Shown: piece by piece, positions 1 to 5,863 of the stretch
How positions within the stretch are numbered: the stretch's first letter is position 1
How the letters are laid out: every line of letters begins with the position of its first letter
Assembly: GCA_023429685.1 (NCBI GenBank)
Contig: JAEZDF010000092.1
Coordinates: forward strand, 1-7,455
Length of the DNA: 7,455 nucleotides
Source: Bacillota bacterium
Lineage (GTDB): Bacteria; Bacillota; Clostridia; Oscillospirales; Ruminococcaceae
Direction: 5' to 3'
The notes under the pieces: generated by a model
The model's input: the letters and a program-made list of their open reading frames with translations, nothing else
The model's database searches: none
What the model was told of the DNA's origin: nothing
Made by a program: the position numbers and the translations under genes

Positions 1-2
1 AA

Positions 3-185
3 GCAAAGCTGTGCAAAACCGTGGGCGCGGGGCTTGCCGTTACGACCGTTGCATACCTTATCGGGCTGCTGTTTGAGTACCGGTTTCCCCATCCAGTTCT
101 TCTTTATGCTTGGGTGGCACTTCTGATACTGCCGAGCATTGCGATGTTTATTCTTTCCGAGACGGTTTGCAAAAAGAAGCAGTAA
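3..185 (+). CDS. C-terminal fragment of an unidentified membrane protein
   Basis: This is the last 60 codons of a gene that begins before the window, read in the frame that ends at TAA 183-185. The peptide has two hydrophobic stretches, about residues 7-24 and 32-51 of the fragment. A short charged and aromatic turn (FEYRFPH) lies between them, and a basic tail ends in CKKKQ, which suggests a cytoplasmic C-terminus after a final pair of transmembrane helices. I do not recognise the family from this fragment. The next gene starts 42 bases downstream on the same strand with no terminator between, so the two may be co-transcribed. That the frame is coding is inferred from its being open to the window edge, its membrane-like composition and the spacing to the next ribosome binding site. 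Confidence 0.6.
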   Translation, partial: AKLCKTVGAGLAVTTVAYLIGLLFEYRFPHPVLLYAWVALLILPSIAMFILSETVCKKKQ

Positions 186-214
186 GGCAAGAACCGCAAA
201 CGAAGTGTATAGAT

Positions 215-219
215 AGGAG
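215..219 (+). promoter_or_regulatory. Ribosome binding site for the GTG-started DUF454 gene
   Basis: AGGAG lies 8 bases before the GTG at 228. This spacing supports GTG 228 as the start, and the conserved family N-terminus (MKKALYLVLG) begins exactly there. Confidence 0.75.
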
Positions 220-227
220 AAACACAC

Positions 228-848
228 GTGAAAAAGGCACTGTACCTTGTGCTCGGGTGCCTTGGCTTGGGGCTGGGCGCGTTGGGTGCCGTACTGCCGA
301 TGCTGCCTGCCTTTCCGTTTTTGGTGCTTGCCGCCTTTTCGTTTGCAAGAGGCTCAGAGCGGCTGCACGCATGGTTTGTGCAAACTAGGCTGTACAAGGA
401 TAATCTGGAATCGTTTGTGCGCGGTAGGGGCATGACGGTTAAAACAAAGCTGCGCGCGATTGTGGCGATTACGCTAACAATGGGGTTTGGCTTTGTGATG
501 ATGCACAGCGTGCCGGTGGGCAGAATCATCCTAACTGTGCTGTGGCTGCTTCATCTGTTGTACTTCCTGTTTGGCATTAAAACACTTGCGCAGCAGGCAG
601 GACCGTCGCATTCCTACTGCACGCGGATACTCGTAGAGGGGATGCAGGGTAAGGCATGCGCAAGGCGGCTGGAGGACACTTTAAACCGACAGGAGCACAC
701 GCTTGCCACCGTAAGCTACAAACAGCGCATCGCAGTTATATACACCCAAGCGCCGCCAAACGAGCGGGATTTAACCGAGCAGATTCAATCGCAGGGCTAT
801 CGTGTGGCGCAATATCTCGACAGTGACTGCAAGGCGAACAAAGCATAG
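228..848 (+). CDS. YbaN/DUF454 family membrane protein with a C-terminal degenerate HMA-like domain
   Basis: This is a 206-residue protein started by GTG. Residues 1-120 match the YbaN (DUF454) family: the N-terminal glycine-rich hydrophobic segment, then LPMLPAFPFLVLAAF and the hallmark FARGSERLHAWF (about 39-50). Membrane segments are visible at about 5-40, 76-92 and 97-118. Classical YbaN proteins are about 125 residues, so this one has an extra C-terminal block. Residues 133-195 look like a heavy-metal-associated ferredoxin-like fold: ILVEGM near 134, a helix containing CARRLEDTL, a VSYKQRIAVIY strand, and a closing IQSQGYRV. The usual GMxCxxC copper loop reads GMQGKAC (138-144), so the first cysteine is glycine and only Cys144 remains. 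The molecular role of DUF454 is unknown. I infer an inner-membrane protein whose cytosolic domain probably does not bind copper in the canonical way. The family call is firm; the HMA call rests on pattern alone. Confidence 0.88.
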   Translation: MKKALYLVLGCLGLGLGALGAVLPMLPAFPFLVLAAFSFARGSERLHAWFVQTRLYKDNLESFVRGRGMTVKTKLRAIVAITLTMGFGFVMMHSVPVGRIILTVLWLLHLLYFLFGIKTLAQQAGPSHSYCTRILVEGMQGKACARRLEDTLNRQEHTLATVSYKQRIAVIYTQAPPNERDLTEQIQSQGYRVAQYLDSDCKANKA

Positions 849-918
849 CAGCGCAATCAACCCTTTTTGTGCAAAACCTGATTACTGACCAAAAGTGATG
901 TGACAATTTAAGCTAATT

Positions 919-923
919 GGAGG
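919..923 (+). promoter_or_regulatory. Ribosome binding site of the acyltransferase gene
   Basis: GGAGG sits 7 bases before ATG 931. The 82-base gap upstream of this start (849-930) shows no convincing promoter hexamer pair and no hairpin, so I cannot tell whether the gene has its own promoter or reads through from the DUF454 gene. Confidence 0.7.
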
Positions 924-930
924 TTTTGTT

Positions 931-2067
931 ATGGCTAAAAAACGGCTGTTATACATCGACAACCTGCGTCTGTTGATGATCGCGTTCGTTGTGGTACAGC
1001 ACCTTGCCGTTACATACAGCGGCATGGGCAGCTGGTATTACATGGACGGTCGTCCCTTGGGTCTTCTTTCAACAGCGGTATTCGGGGTCTATCAATCCTT
1101 TACCCAAGCGTACTTCATGGGCTTTCTGTTTCTGCTTTCGGGCTATTTCATACCGGGTGCGTACGACAAAAAGGGGTTTAGTTTATACATAAAAGACCGC
1201 TTTGTCCGGCTCATGGTACCGGCATTGTTTTATATGCTGCTGATTAACCCGCTGATTTTGTATTTTCAGCTCAACGTATATTGGCTAAACCCCAAACCCG
1301 GCTTCTTTGCATACTACGGCAGCTATATCACAAGTACCTCCGTGCTCTCGGGCTCGGGACCGCTTTGGTTTGCCATCGCGCTGTTCCTGTTCTCGGCGGT
1401 ATACGGTCTTGTTCGTTTGGTCAAAAAGCCACGTCCTGCGTTCTGGCAAGCCGTTAACCCGCGCACCAGCAGCATGGTCGCGCTGATTATACTGATTGCT
1501 TTATTTGCGTTTTTAATACGCATCATCCAGCCAATCGGCACGAGCGTTTATAATATGCAGCTTTGCTACTTTGCGCAATATATTGTTCTGTTTATCGTGG
1601 GCATCATCGCTTACCGCAGCGATCTGTTTGCCAAAATCAGCCTTAAGGCGGGCAAACGTTGGCTGTTTGCGGCGATTGTGCCGGGCTTTTTCGTCTGGGC
1701 AGCCATTATGCTGTTTTCTGGCGCGCTTGAGGGTAGCGAAGGCTACAACGGCGGTGTTTCTTGGGAAAGCGCCGCATTCGCGCTGTGGGAATCCTTCACG
1801 GCTGTGGCTTTCTCTGCGGGACTACTCGCGATTTTCAGGGAGAAGTGCAACACACAGAGCAAGCTCATTAAAACACTGTCCGACAACGCCTTCGCTGTCT
1901 ATGTGTTCCACGCACCCATCATCATCGCGGCAGCACAGCTGCTTGCCCCGCTTGGGTGGCTGCCTATATTCAAGTTCGCGCTGATGTGTGTCATCTGCCT
2001 GCCGCTGTGTTTTGCCGCCACACATTTTCTGTTCCGGCGTATACCGCTTCTCAAGAAGATTTTGTAA
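931..2067 (+). CDS. Acyltransferase-3 family integral membrane acyltransferase
   Basis: This is a 378-residue, very hydrophobic protein with about ten membrane segments, the length and layout of the Acyl_transf_3 family (OafA/MdoC-like). That family moves acyl groups, often acetyl, onto extracytoplasmic sugars or other surface molecules. The N-terminus reads YIDNLRLLMIAFVVVQH, which gives the family's R-x10-H motif with Arg13 and His24, His24 being the presumed catalytic residue. Further family marks are the FLLSGYF segment (67-73), the KDRFVRLMVP loop (88-97), the SGSGPLWFAIALFLF helix (140-154) and the late FAVYVFHAPI (321-330) with His327. There is no fused SGNH domain. No polysaccharide, lipid or cell-wall biosynthesis gene lies beside it, so the acceptor cannot be inferred. 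The family assignment is confident; the substrate is unknown. Confidence 0.9.
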   Translation: MAKKRLLYIDNLRLLMIAFVVVQHLAVTYSGMGSWYYMDGRPLGLLSTAVFGVYQSFTQAYFMGFLFLLSGYFIPGAYDKKGFSLYIKDRFVRLMVPALFYMLLINPLILYFQLNVYWLNPKPGFFAYYGSYITSTSVLSGSGPLWFAIALFLFSAVYGLVRLVKKPRPAFWQAVNPRTSSMVALIILIALFAFLIRIIQPIGTSVYNMQLCYFAQYIVLFIVGIIAYRSDLFAKISLKAGKRWLFAAIVPGFFVWAAIMLFSGALEGSEGYNGGVSWESAAFALWESFTAVAFSAGLLAIFREKCNTQSKLIKTLSDNAFAVYVFHAPIIIAAAQLLAPLGWLPIFKFALMCVICLPLCFAATHFLFRRIPLLKKIL

Positions 2068-2107
2068 GGGCTTGATTTTGTTCGGACATTACTAAAGCTA
2101 ATTAGCT

Positions 2108-2157
2108 AAAAGAGCGGCGTCCCCCTTGCCATGGCAACGGGAACGCCGCTCTTTTTT
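2108..2157. terminator. Bidirectional intrinsic terminator between convergent genes
   Basis: AAAGAGCGGCGT (2109-2120) pairs with ACGCCGCTCTTT (2143-2154), and a run of T follows (2152-2157). The run of A before the left arm (2108-2110) supplies a short T tract for the minus strand. The inner part contains the perfect palindrome TTGCCATGGCAA (2126-2137), which extends the hairpin. It lies 40 bases after the acyltransferase stop and 14 bases after the minus-strand TfoX-like stop, so it can end transcription from both sides. Confidence 0.88.
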
Positions 2158-2171
2158 GGTGGTTATTCGGT

Positions 2172-2426
2172 TTAAAGCGCGTTATAAAACGCCCTAAGCT
2201 CCTGCTTTGTCTCTGTGTCCAGCAGGGTATCACGCACGCCGCGCACCGCGCCCTCTATGCCGTACAGCATATGCAGGCACGCGCCGGGGTCTGCGTGCAG
2301 GCGGATGCGCACAAACGCCTCCTTGCTGCCAATCTCGCGCAGCTGCTGGGGCGTCTCAATGCCCACAGCAATTAGGTTTTGTTCCAGTACCTTACCCACA
2401 TTGGGCAGGGAGGATAGCTTATCCAT
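2172..2426 (-). CDS. Stand-alone TfoX C-terminal-domain protein
   Basis: This is an 84-residue protein that consists almost entirely of a TfoX_C domain. LSSLPNVGKVLEQNLIAVGI (4-23) is a helix-hairpin-helix-like segment. TPQQLREIGSKEAFVRIR (25-42) follows, then PGACLHMLYGIEGAVRG (47-63), the family's PGxCLxxLYALEGAxRG signature, and a final helix. The N-terminal TfoX domain of the competence regulator Sxy/TfoX is absent, so I do not infer a competence role; single-domain relatives have no settled function. I chose ATG 2426 because the domain begins there and AAAGGG (2436-2441) lies 9 bases upstream. An in-frame GTG at 2465 would add 13 residues and overlap the preceding stop codon as TAGTG, so a longer, translationally coupled form is possible. 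It is the last gene of the minus-strand unit before the shared terminator. Confidence 0.85.
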   Translation of the reverse strand: MDKLSSLPNVGKVLEQNLIAVGIETPQQLREIGSKEAFVRIRLHADPGACLHMLYGIEGAVRGVRDTLLDTETKQELRAFYNAL

Positions 2427-2464
2427 CAAGATTATCCCTTTCAAATAGCGTACTAGCTGTGCCA

Positions 2465-3349
2465 CTACTTTTGCCGTAGTTTATCATACACCCAAGCCGA
2501 CGTATACTCATCCGCATGTTGCGGATATGTAATATTTAGTGACCGCGACACCTCGGTGGATAACAATCGATACAGCGCCATCGTTTCAAACAACGCCGTT
2601 ATCATATCGTTGCGGTCATAATGCGCAAAGGTCCCCGACAGCTTCTCGGTGACCTCTTTATCCGCCCATCGGTCAAGGAAGCGTCCGCCATACCATGTGT
2701 GGTATGAGTCCCCGTGCTTTTGGTGCTCGTAATGCTCCAAAACCCACAGGAGTTTGAACTTCATATAAGAATCGATGCAGAACTTCGCAGCCCACAGCTC
2801 CCCCCGCAGCAGTTTTTTTGTTGCCCAGACGGTGTGATACCAAAAATCACTCGTTTGGTTTAAAAACTCCGCTTCGCTCGGCGGATAATACGGGGCTGTG
2901 ACGTTGGCAGTTTGCGGTACATGACTAAAAAGCCCCAGCTTATCAACAAGCACGTTGCAGCCATTCTTCATAACCTGAAGACCTTGATCGCTTTGGGTAA
3001 TTGCGCCGATGTCCTTTTGCGAAACAATCACAAAATCCACATCCTGCGCGTGGTCGAACAGAACCCTTTTCTCTTTCATCCCTGCCATCGTGTCTTCTGT
3101 AAAGGAGACATGAACCGTGCCAAGCTGCCCAAACCATTCGTCAGAGGCAAGGAAATACGCGGGGTCGGTTACCACCATCAGTAGATCTAGATCAGAATAC
3201 TCATCCGACGGGGTATCCTTCCGCGCCTGAGACCCGATTACCACAACGCCTACAACCTTATCGCACTGCTGCGAAACAGAGGCAATCTTTTTGATTAAAT
3301 CGGCGTAGTACTTCGCGCCCACGTCGGACTGAGACGATAGGATAGACAT
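2465..3349 (-). CDS. AadE/ANT(6)-like aminoglycoside 6-adenylyltransferase family nucleotidyltransferase
   Basis: This is a 294-residue protein with the size and layout of the streptomycin adenylyltransferase family: an N-terminal polymerase-beta-type nucleotidyltransferase fold and a C-terminal helical domain. The catalytic signature is clear: VVIGSQAR (37-43) gives the Gly39-Ser40 loop, SDLDLLMVV (52-60) gives Asp53 and Asp55, and DVDFVIV (103-109) gives the third carboxylate, Asp105. FLASDEWFGQLG (66-77) resembles the family's FxxDxxWxxxFG. The C-terminal half has the expected FWYHTVWATKKLLRGELWAAK segment in two parts (169-180, 181-189). Known members adenylate streptomycin, but chromosomal relatives in Clostridia often have unproven substrates, so resistance cannot be claimed. 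ATG 3349 has AAAAGAGG (3358-3365) 8 bases upstream. The stop TAG (2465-2467) touches the next gene's alternative GTG. Confidence 0.88.
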   Translation of the reverse strand: MSILSSQSDVGAKYYADLIKKIASVSQQCDKVVGVVVIGSQARKDTPSDEYSDLDLLMVVTDPAYFLASDEWFGQLGTVHVSFTEDTMAGMKEKRVLFDHAQDVDFVIVSQKDIGAITQSDQGLQVMKNGCNVLVDKLGLFSHVPQTANVTAPYYPPSEAEFLNQTSDFWYHTVWATKKLLRGELWAAKFCIDSYMKFKLLWVLEHYEHQKHGDSYHTWYGGRFLDRWADKEVTEKLSGTFAHYDRNDMITALFETMALYRLLSTEVSRSLNITYPQHADEYTSAWVYDKLRQK

Positions 3350-3357
3350 GGTTAGGA

Positions 3358-3365
3358 CCTCTTTT
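3358..3365 (-). promoter_or_regulatory. Ribosome binding site of the AadE-like gene
   Basis: AAAAGAGG on the minus strand lies 8 bases before ATG 3349. The 61-base AT-rich gap up to the NERD gene stop (3350-3410) contains no hairpin terminator. It has a TACAAT hexamer but no matching upstream box, so read-through from the NERD gene is the simplest reading. Confidence 0.65.
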
Positions 3366-3410
3366 CTAATTGTATAAGTATCAATAATGCTTACTGTAGC
3401 AAATGGTATG

Positions 3411-4379
3411 TTATATGTCTAGTATCGTTCTGCATTTTGGGTAACTGGAACACCCATAGAACTCTTTTCCCACATTCTCTCCTCGTTTTGCCTTGCGCTT
3501 CACCATGGGACTATTGCACTTTGGACAAAGAATCTGTTCTGCTTCCGATTCTGTTATCTGCTCAACCGGCTCTGCAACCGGTTTTGGGCAGACTTCTTCA
3601 GCAACCTGAACATCTTTGGGTTTTGCCGCATTGATTGCTTCTTTATATTTATCAATATAATCGGTGCAATGGGGCTGGTGCTTTGCAAGATAATAGTCTG
3701 CTAGTTCCAGCATTTCGTTTTCGCTGAATTTAACCGCATCCGGCTCAGAGTTAATCTTTTTCATGTAGGCAATTAGCTGGTCTGCTTTTATAACCTGTGC
3801 TTTCACTTCTTTTTTCGCATATTTGGCGTTAAGCACAGTCTTTGGGTTCGCTAAAACCACAACAGAACGATTGATTTCGTAAAAGAACTTTTCAAACATC
3901 GCCCTGGACAACATATTGGTTTTTTCCGCACTGCGCATCTGTTTAATTAGTTGCAGATGACGTTGGTTTTGTGTAATAGGAGAATAAATGCCCTCTTTTA
4001 TATATCGTCCGTTATATGATACGGTGCGAATAAAATCCCCTTCGCTTGTAATCTCAATATTTCCAATCAGGTTTTTACATTCCAAAACAAATGTGCATCC
4101 CCTAGTTAAGATCAAAAAATCAATCTGCGCAGATAACCCCTCATACTGCAAACAAAGATCATGCAAAACAACCATAGGCATATGGCTGTTTTTTAGTTCA
4201 AATAAGATATTGTTCTCTCCATATATCCCGGCATTCAGTAGCTTAATATCCTGTTCTATCTTTGCAGCAACATCTTTGGGTGCGCTTATTGCTAATTCTT
4301 GCAAAGCAATTAGTTGCTGGGCAGCGGAACTATCTTCTTTCAAGATAATAGGTTCCTTGATTTTGTCGAAAAGTCCCAT
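3411..4379 (-). CDS. NERD-domain nuclease-related protein with C-terminal topoisomerase-type C4 zinc finger
   Basis: This is a 322-residue soluble protein. Residues about 48-165 form a NERD (nuclease-related) domain. GIYGENNILFEL (51-62) carries Glu55, AQIDFLILT (84-92) carries Gln85 and Asp87, and FVLECKNLIGNIEI (97-110) carries the Glu100-x-Lys102 pair, together the PD-(D/E)xK-like active-site pattern. A charged, proline-containing linker follows (about 236-280). The C-terminus is a topoisomerase-type zinc ribbon: CPKC (285-288) and FYGCSSYPKCR (307-317), so Cys285, Cys288, Cys310 and Cys316 bind zinc and probably contact nucleic acid. I infer a DNA-acting nuclease or binding protein; the target is unknown. 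AGGAGG (4385-4390) lies 5 bases before the ATG. The gene is AT-rich: hand counts of three 60-base stretches gave 33, 35 and 40 percent GC, against 67 percent in one stretch of the neighbouring permease, which hints at foreign origin. Confidence 0.9.
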   Translation of the reverse strand: MGLFDKIKEPIILKEDSSAAQQLIALQELAISAPKDVAAKIEQDIKLLNAGIYGENNILFELKNSHMPMVVLHDLCLQYEGLSAQIDFLILTRGCTFVLECKNLIGNIEITSEGDFIRTVSYNGRYIKEGIYSPITQNQRHLQLIKQMRSAEKTNMLSRAMFEKFFYEINRSVVVLANPKTVLNAKYAKKEVKAQVIKADQLIAYMKKINSEPDAVKFSENEMLELADYYLAKHQPHCTDYIDKYKEAINAAKPKDVQVAEEVCPKPVAEPVEQITESEAEQILCPKCNSPMVKRKAKRGENVGKEFYGCSSYPKCRTILDI

Positions 4380-4384
4380 TTTGT

Positions 4385-4390
4385 CCTCCT
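4385..4390 (-). promoter_or_regulatory. Consensus ribosome binding site of the NERD gene
   Basis: A perfect AGGAGG on the minus strand lies 5 bases before ATG 4379 and fixes that start. Confidence 0.75.
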
Positions 4391-4433
4391 GCTTATCAGT
4401 AGAATCCCACCCCGAATCATGGTGTATACTTGT

Positions 4434-4462
4434 ATTTTAACACACAATTTCTCATATTTCAT
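4434..4462 (-). promoter_or_regulatory. Possible sigma-A-type promoter for the NERD-led unit
   Basis: On the minus strand, TAAAAT (4434-4439, five of six to TATAAT) is preceded at 17 bases by ATGAAA (4457-4462, four of six to TTGACA). The surrounding 4430-4500 stretch is strongly AT-rich and lies between the transporter terminator and the NERD start, where a promoter is needed. The -35 match is weak. Confidence 0.35.
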
Positions 4463-4496
4463 CTATTTTGCATATTGTGGGTTAATTTGATTGAAT

Positions 4497-4536
4497 AAAA
4501 AAACCGCCCCGTCAGGAATACTCCCGGCGGGGCGGT
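4497..4536 (-). terminator. Intrinsic terminator of the sugar ABC transporter operon
   Basis: On the minus strand a 9-bp GC-rich stem, ACCGCCCCG (4528-4536) with CGGGGCGGT (4503-4511), is followed by seven T (4497-4503). It starts 23 bases after the permease stop codon and separates the transporter operon from the NERD unit. Confidence 0.92.
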
Positions 4537-4559
4537 CGCTATGTATCAGCTAGTTGACT

Positions 4560-5735
4560 TTAAGCCTTTACTTTTTTTGCGTTTTGCTTTTTCGAAAGTA
4601 CGTCAAACACCACGGCAATCAGCAGCACAAGACCCTTCACCGTTCTTTGCCAGTTTGCGTCTACGCCCAGAATGGACATACCGTTGTTGAGTACGCCCAT
4701 GAAGATGGCGCCGATGACCGCACCGCCCAAGGTGCCCGTGCCGCCGTAAGCGGACGCGCCGCCGATGAAGCAGGAGCCGATGGCGTCGAGCTCATAGTTC
4801 TGACCGGCAGAGGGGGACGCGCTGTTAAAGCGGGCTACGCACACAAGCGCTGCGACTGCCGAAAGAAAGCCCATGTTGGTGTAGGCAAAGAACAACACCT
4901 TGTTGGTGTCAATGCCCGAAAGCTTTGCCGCCTTTTCGTTGCCGCCCATGGCGTACAGGTAACGACCCGGCACGGTGTTGGAGGTAAAGTAGCCGTAGAA
5001 TAGCACCACAACCCCAAGCAGAATCAGCACCACGGGAATACCCTTGTGCTTGCCGAGCAGGTAGGCGAGCAGACCGATGACCACGCCCAAAATGGCAAGC
5101 TTTGCGATAAATACGGGCAGGGTGGGGACGTCGTAGCCCTTACGTACCTTTTGTGTGCGCTGCAAAATCTGCGCAACCACATATACAATAAACACCACGG
5201 CGCCGATAATCACCGAGAGGGTAAAGGCGTTTTGGCTCTCGCCTGGGATAAAGCTGGTGAAGTATTTCAGATAGTCATCCGGAAACGGCGAGATGGTAAG
5301 ACCGTACAGGATAACCTGTGCTAGACCGCGCCACAGTAGCATGCCCGCCAGTGTTACGATAAACGCGGGGATGCGGACAAAAGCAATCCAAAAGCCCTGC
5401 CACGCGCCGATGGCAACACCAATAAGTAAGCACAAAAAGATAGATAGGTAGATGTTTAACTTCATGTTAACGATAAACGTACCGGCAAACGCGCCCACCA
5501 GTACGACCACCGAGCCCACCGAAAGGTCGATGTTACCGCCGGTTAAAATGCACAGCAGCATACCGGTTGCCAAGATAACCACATAGCTGTTTTGCAGGAT
5601 TAGGTTTGTGATGTTTTGGGGGTCAAACAGCGAGCCCTTCCCGTTTGCAAGAATCAGTGCCTGAAACAAGAGCATCACCACTACCAGTGCGATGAGCATG
5701 GTATTCTTCTTTAGCGTATCTCTAATGTTTGTCAT
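4560..5735 (-). CDS. mmsB: Multiple-monosaccharide ABC transporter permease (GguB/MmsB type)
   Basis: This is a 391-residue integral membrane permease of the CUT2 (ribose/xylose) class, which forms the channel for sugar import together with the ATPase encoded just upstream. Signatures are LTGGNIDLSVGS (64-75), the coupling-loop segment GGNEKAAKLSGI (264-275) that meets the ATPase, and LDAIGSCFIGGASAYGGTGT split at 316-325 and 326-335, with a terminal QRTVKGLVLLIAV (363-375). Simple RbsC permeases are about 320 residues. The extra membrane region at about 196-250 is typical of the longer XylH/GguB branch, which supports a multi-sugar transporter (xylose, glucose, galactose or arabinose are possible). 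I chose ATG 5735 because family members start near MTNIRDTLKKN. GGAAAGG (5749-5755) is 13 bases upstream, rather far, and an ATG at 5747 would be too close to it. The frame is open further up to 5780, but those codons run through a hairpin. Confidence 0.92.
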   Translation of the reverse strand: MTNIRDTLKKNTMLIALVVVMLLFQALILANGKGSLFDPQNITNLILQNSYVVILATGMLLCILTGGNIDLSVGSVVVLVGAFAGTFIVNMKLNIYLSIFLCLLIGVAIGAWQGFWIAFVRIPAFIVTLAGMLLWRGLAQVILYGLTISPFPDDYLKYFTSFIPGESQNAFTLSVIIGAVVFIVYVVAQILQRTQKVRKGYDVPTLPVFIAKLAILGVVIGLLAYLLGKHKGIPVVLILLGVVVLFYGYFTSNTVPGRYLYAMGGNEKAAKLSGIDTNKVLFFAYTNMGFLSAVAALVCVARFNSASPSAGQNYELDAIGSCFIGGASAYGGTGTLGGAVIGAIFMGVLNNGMSILGVDANWQRTVKGLVLLIAVVFDVLSKKQNAKKVKA

Positions 5736-5758
5736 GCTTATGACCATACCTTTCCGAT

Positions 5759-5784
5759 GTGTTGCACCCCTATGGCGCAACCAC
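5759..5784 (-). other. Small stem-loop just upstream of the permease ribosome binding site
   Basis: GTTGC (5761-5765) pairs with GCAAC (5777-5781). Two inner CC/GG pairs follow an A-C mismatch, and two outer pairs follow a one-base bulge. It sits within the 128-base gap between the ATPase stop and the permease start, right before GGAAAGG. It has no T tract, so it is not a terminator; a role in mRNA processing or translation is only a guess. Confidence 0.4.
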
Positions 5785-5863
5785 CCTAAAATGCATTAGA
5801 ATAAGAGAACAGCGTTTCGCGGGTCATACAGACCGAGCGCACAAAAGCCACCACGTCAGGCTA

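Noticed and set aside
104..529. A 141-codon minus-strand open frame opposite the DUF454 gene
   Set aside because: The plus-strand product is a clear YbaN family member over the same bases, and no ribosome binding site or motif supports the antisense frame.
910..2103. The 9-base direct repeat AAGCTAATT on both sides of the acyltransferase gene (910-918 and 2095-2103) as a target-site duplication
   Set aside because: Many 9-base repeats are expected by chance in a window this long, and there are no terminal inverted repeats or a transposase.
2172..2465. A competence regulator (full TfoX/Sxy)
   Set aside because: Only the C-terminal domain is present; without the N-terminal domain there is no basis to assign competence control.
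3988..4440. A 150-codon plus-strand open frame opposite the start of the NERD gene
   Set aside because: The minus-strand frame has clear NERD motifs and a perfect ribosome binding site; the plus frame has neither and runs through the minus-strand regulatory region.
5735..5780. A longer permease starting at 5780 with an MRHRGATHRKG extension
   Set aside because: The extra codons read through a hairpin and the ribosome binding site, are basic rather than membrane-like, and are not expected at the N-terminus of this family.
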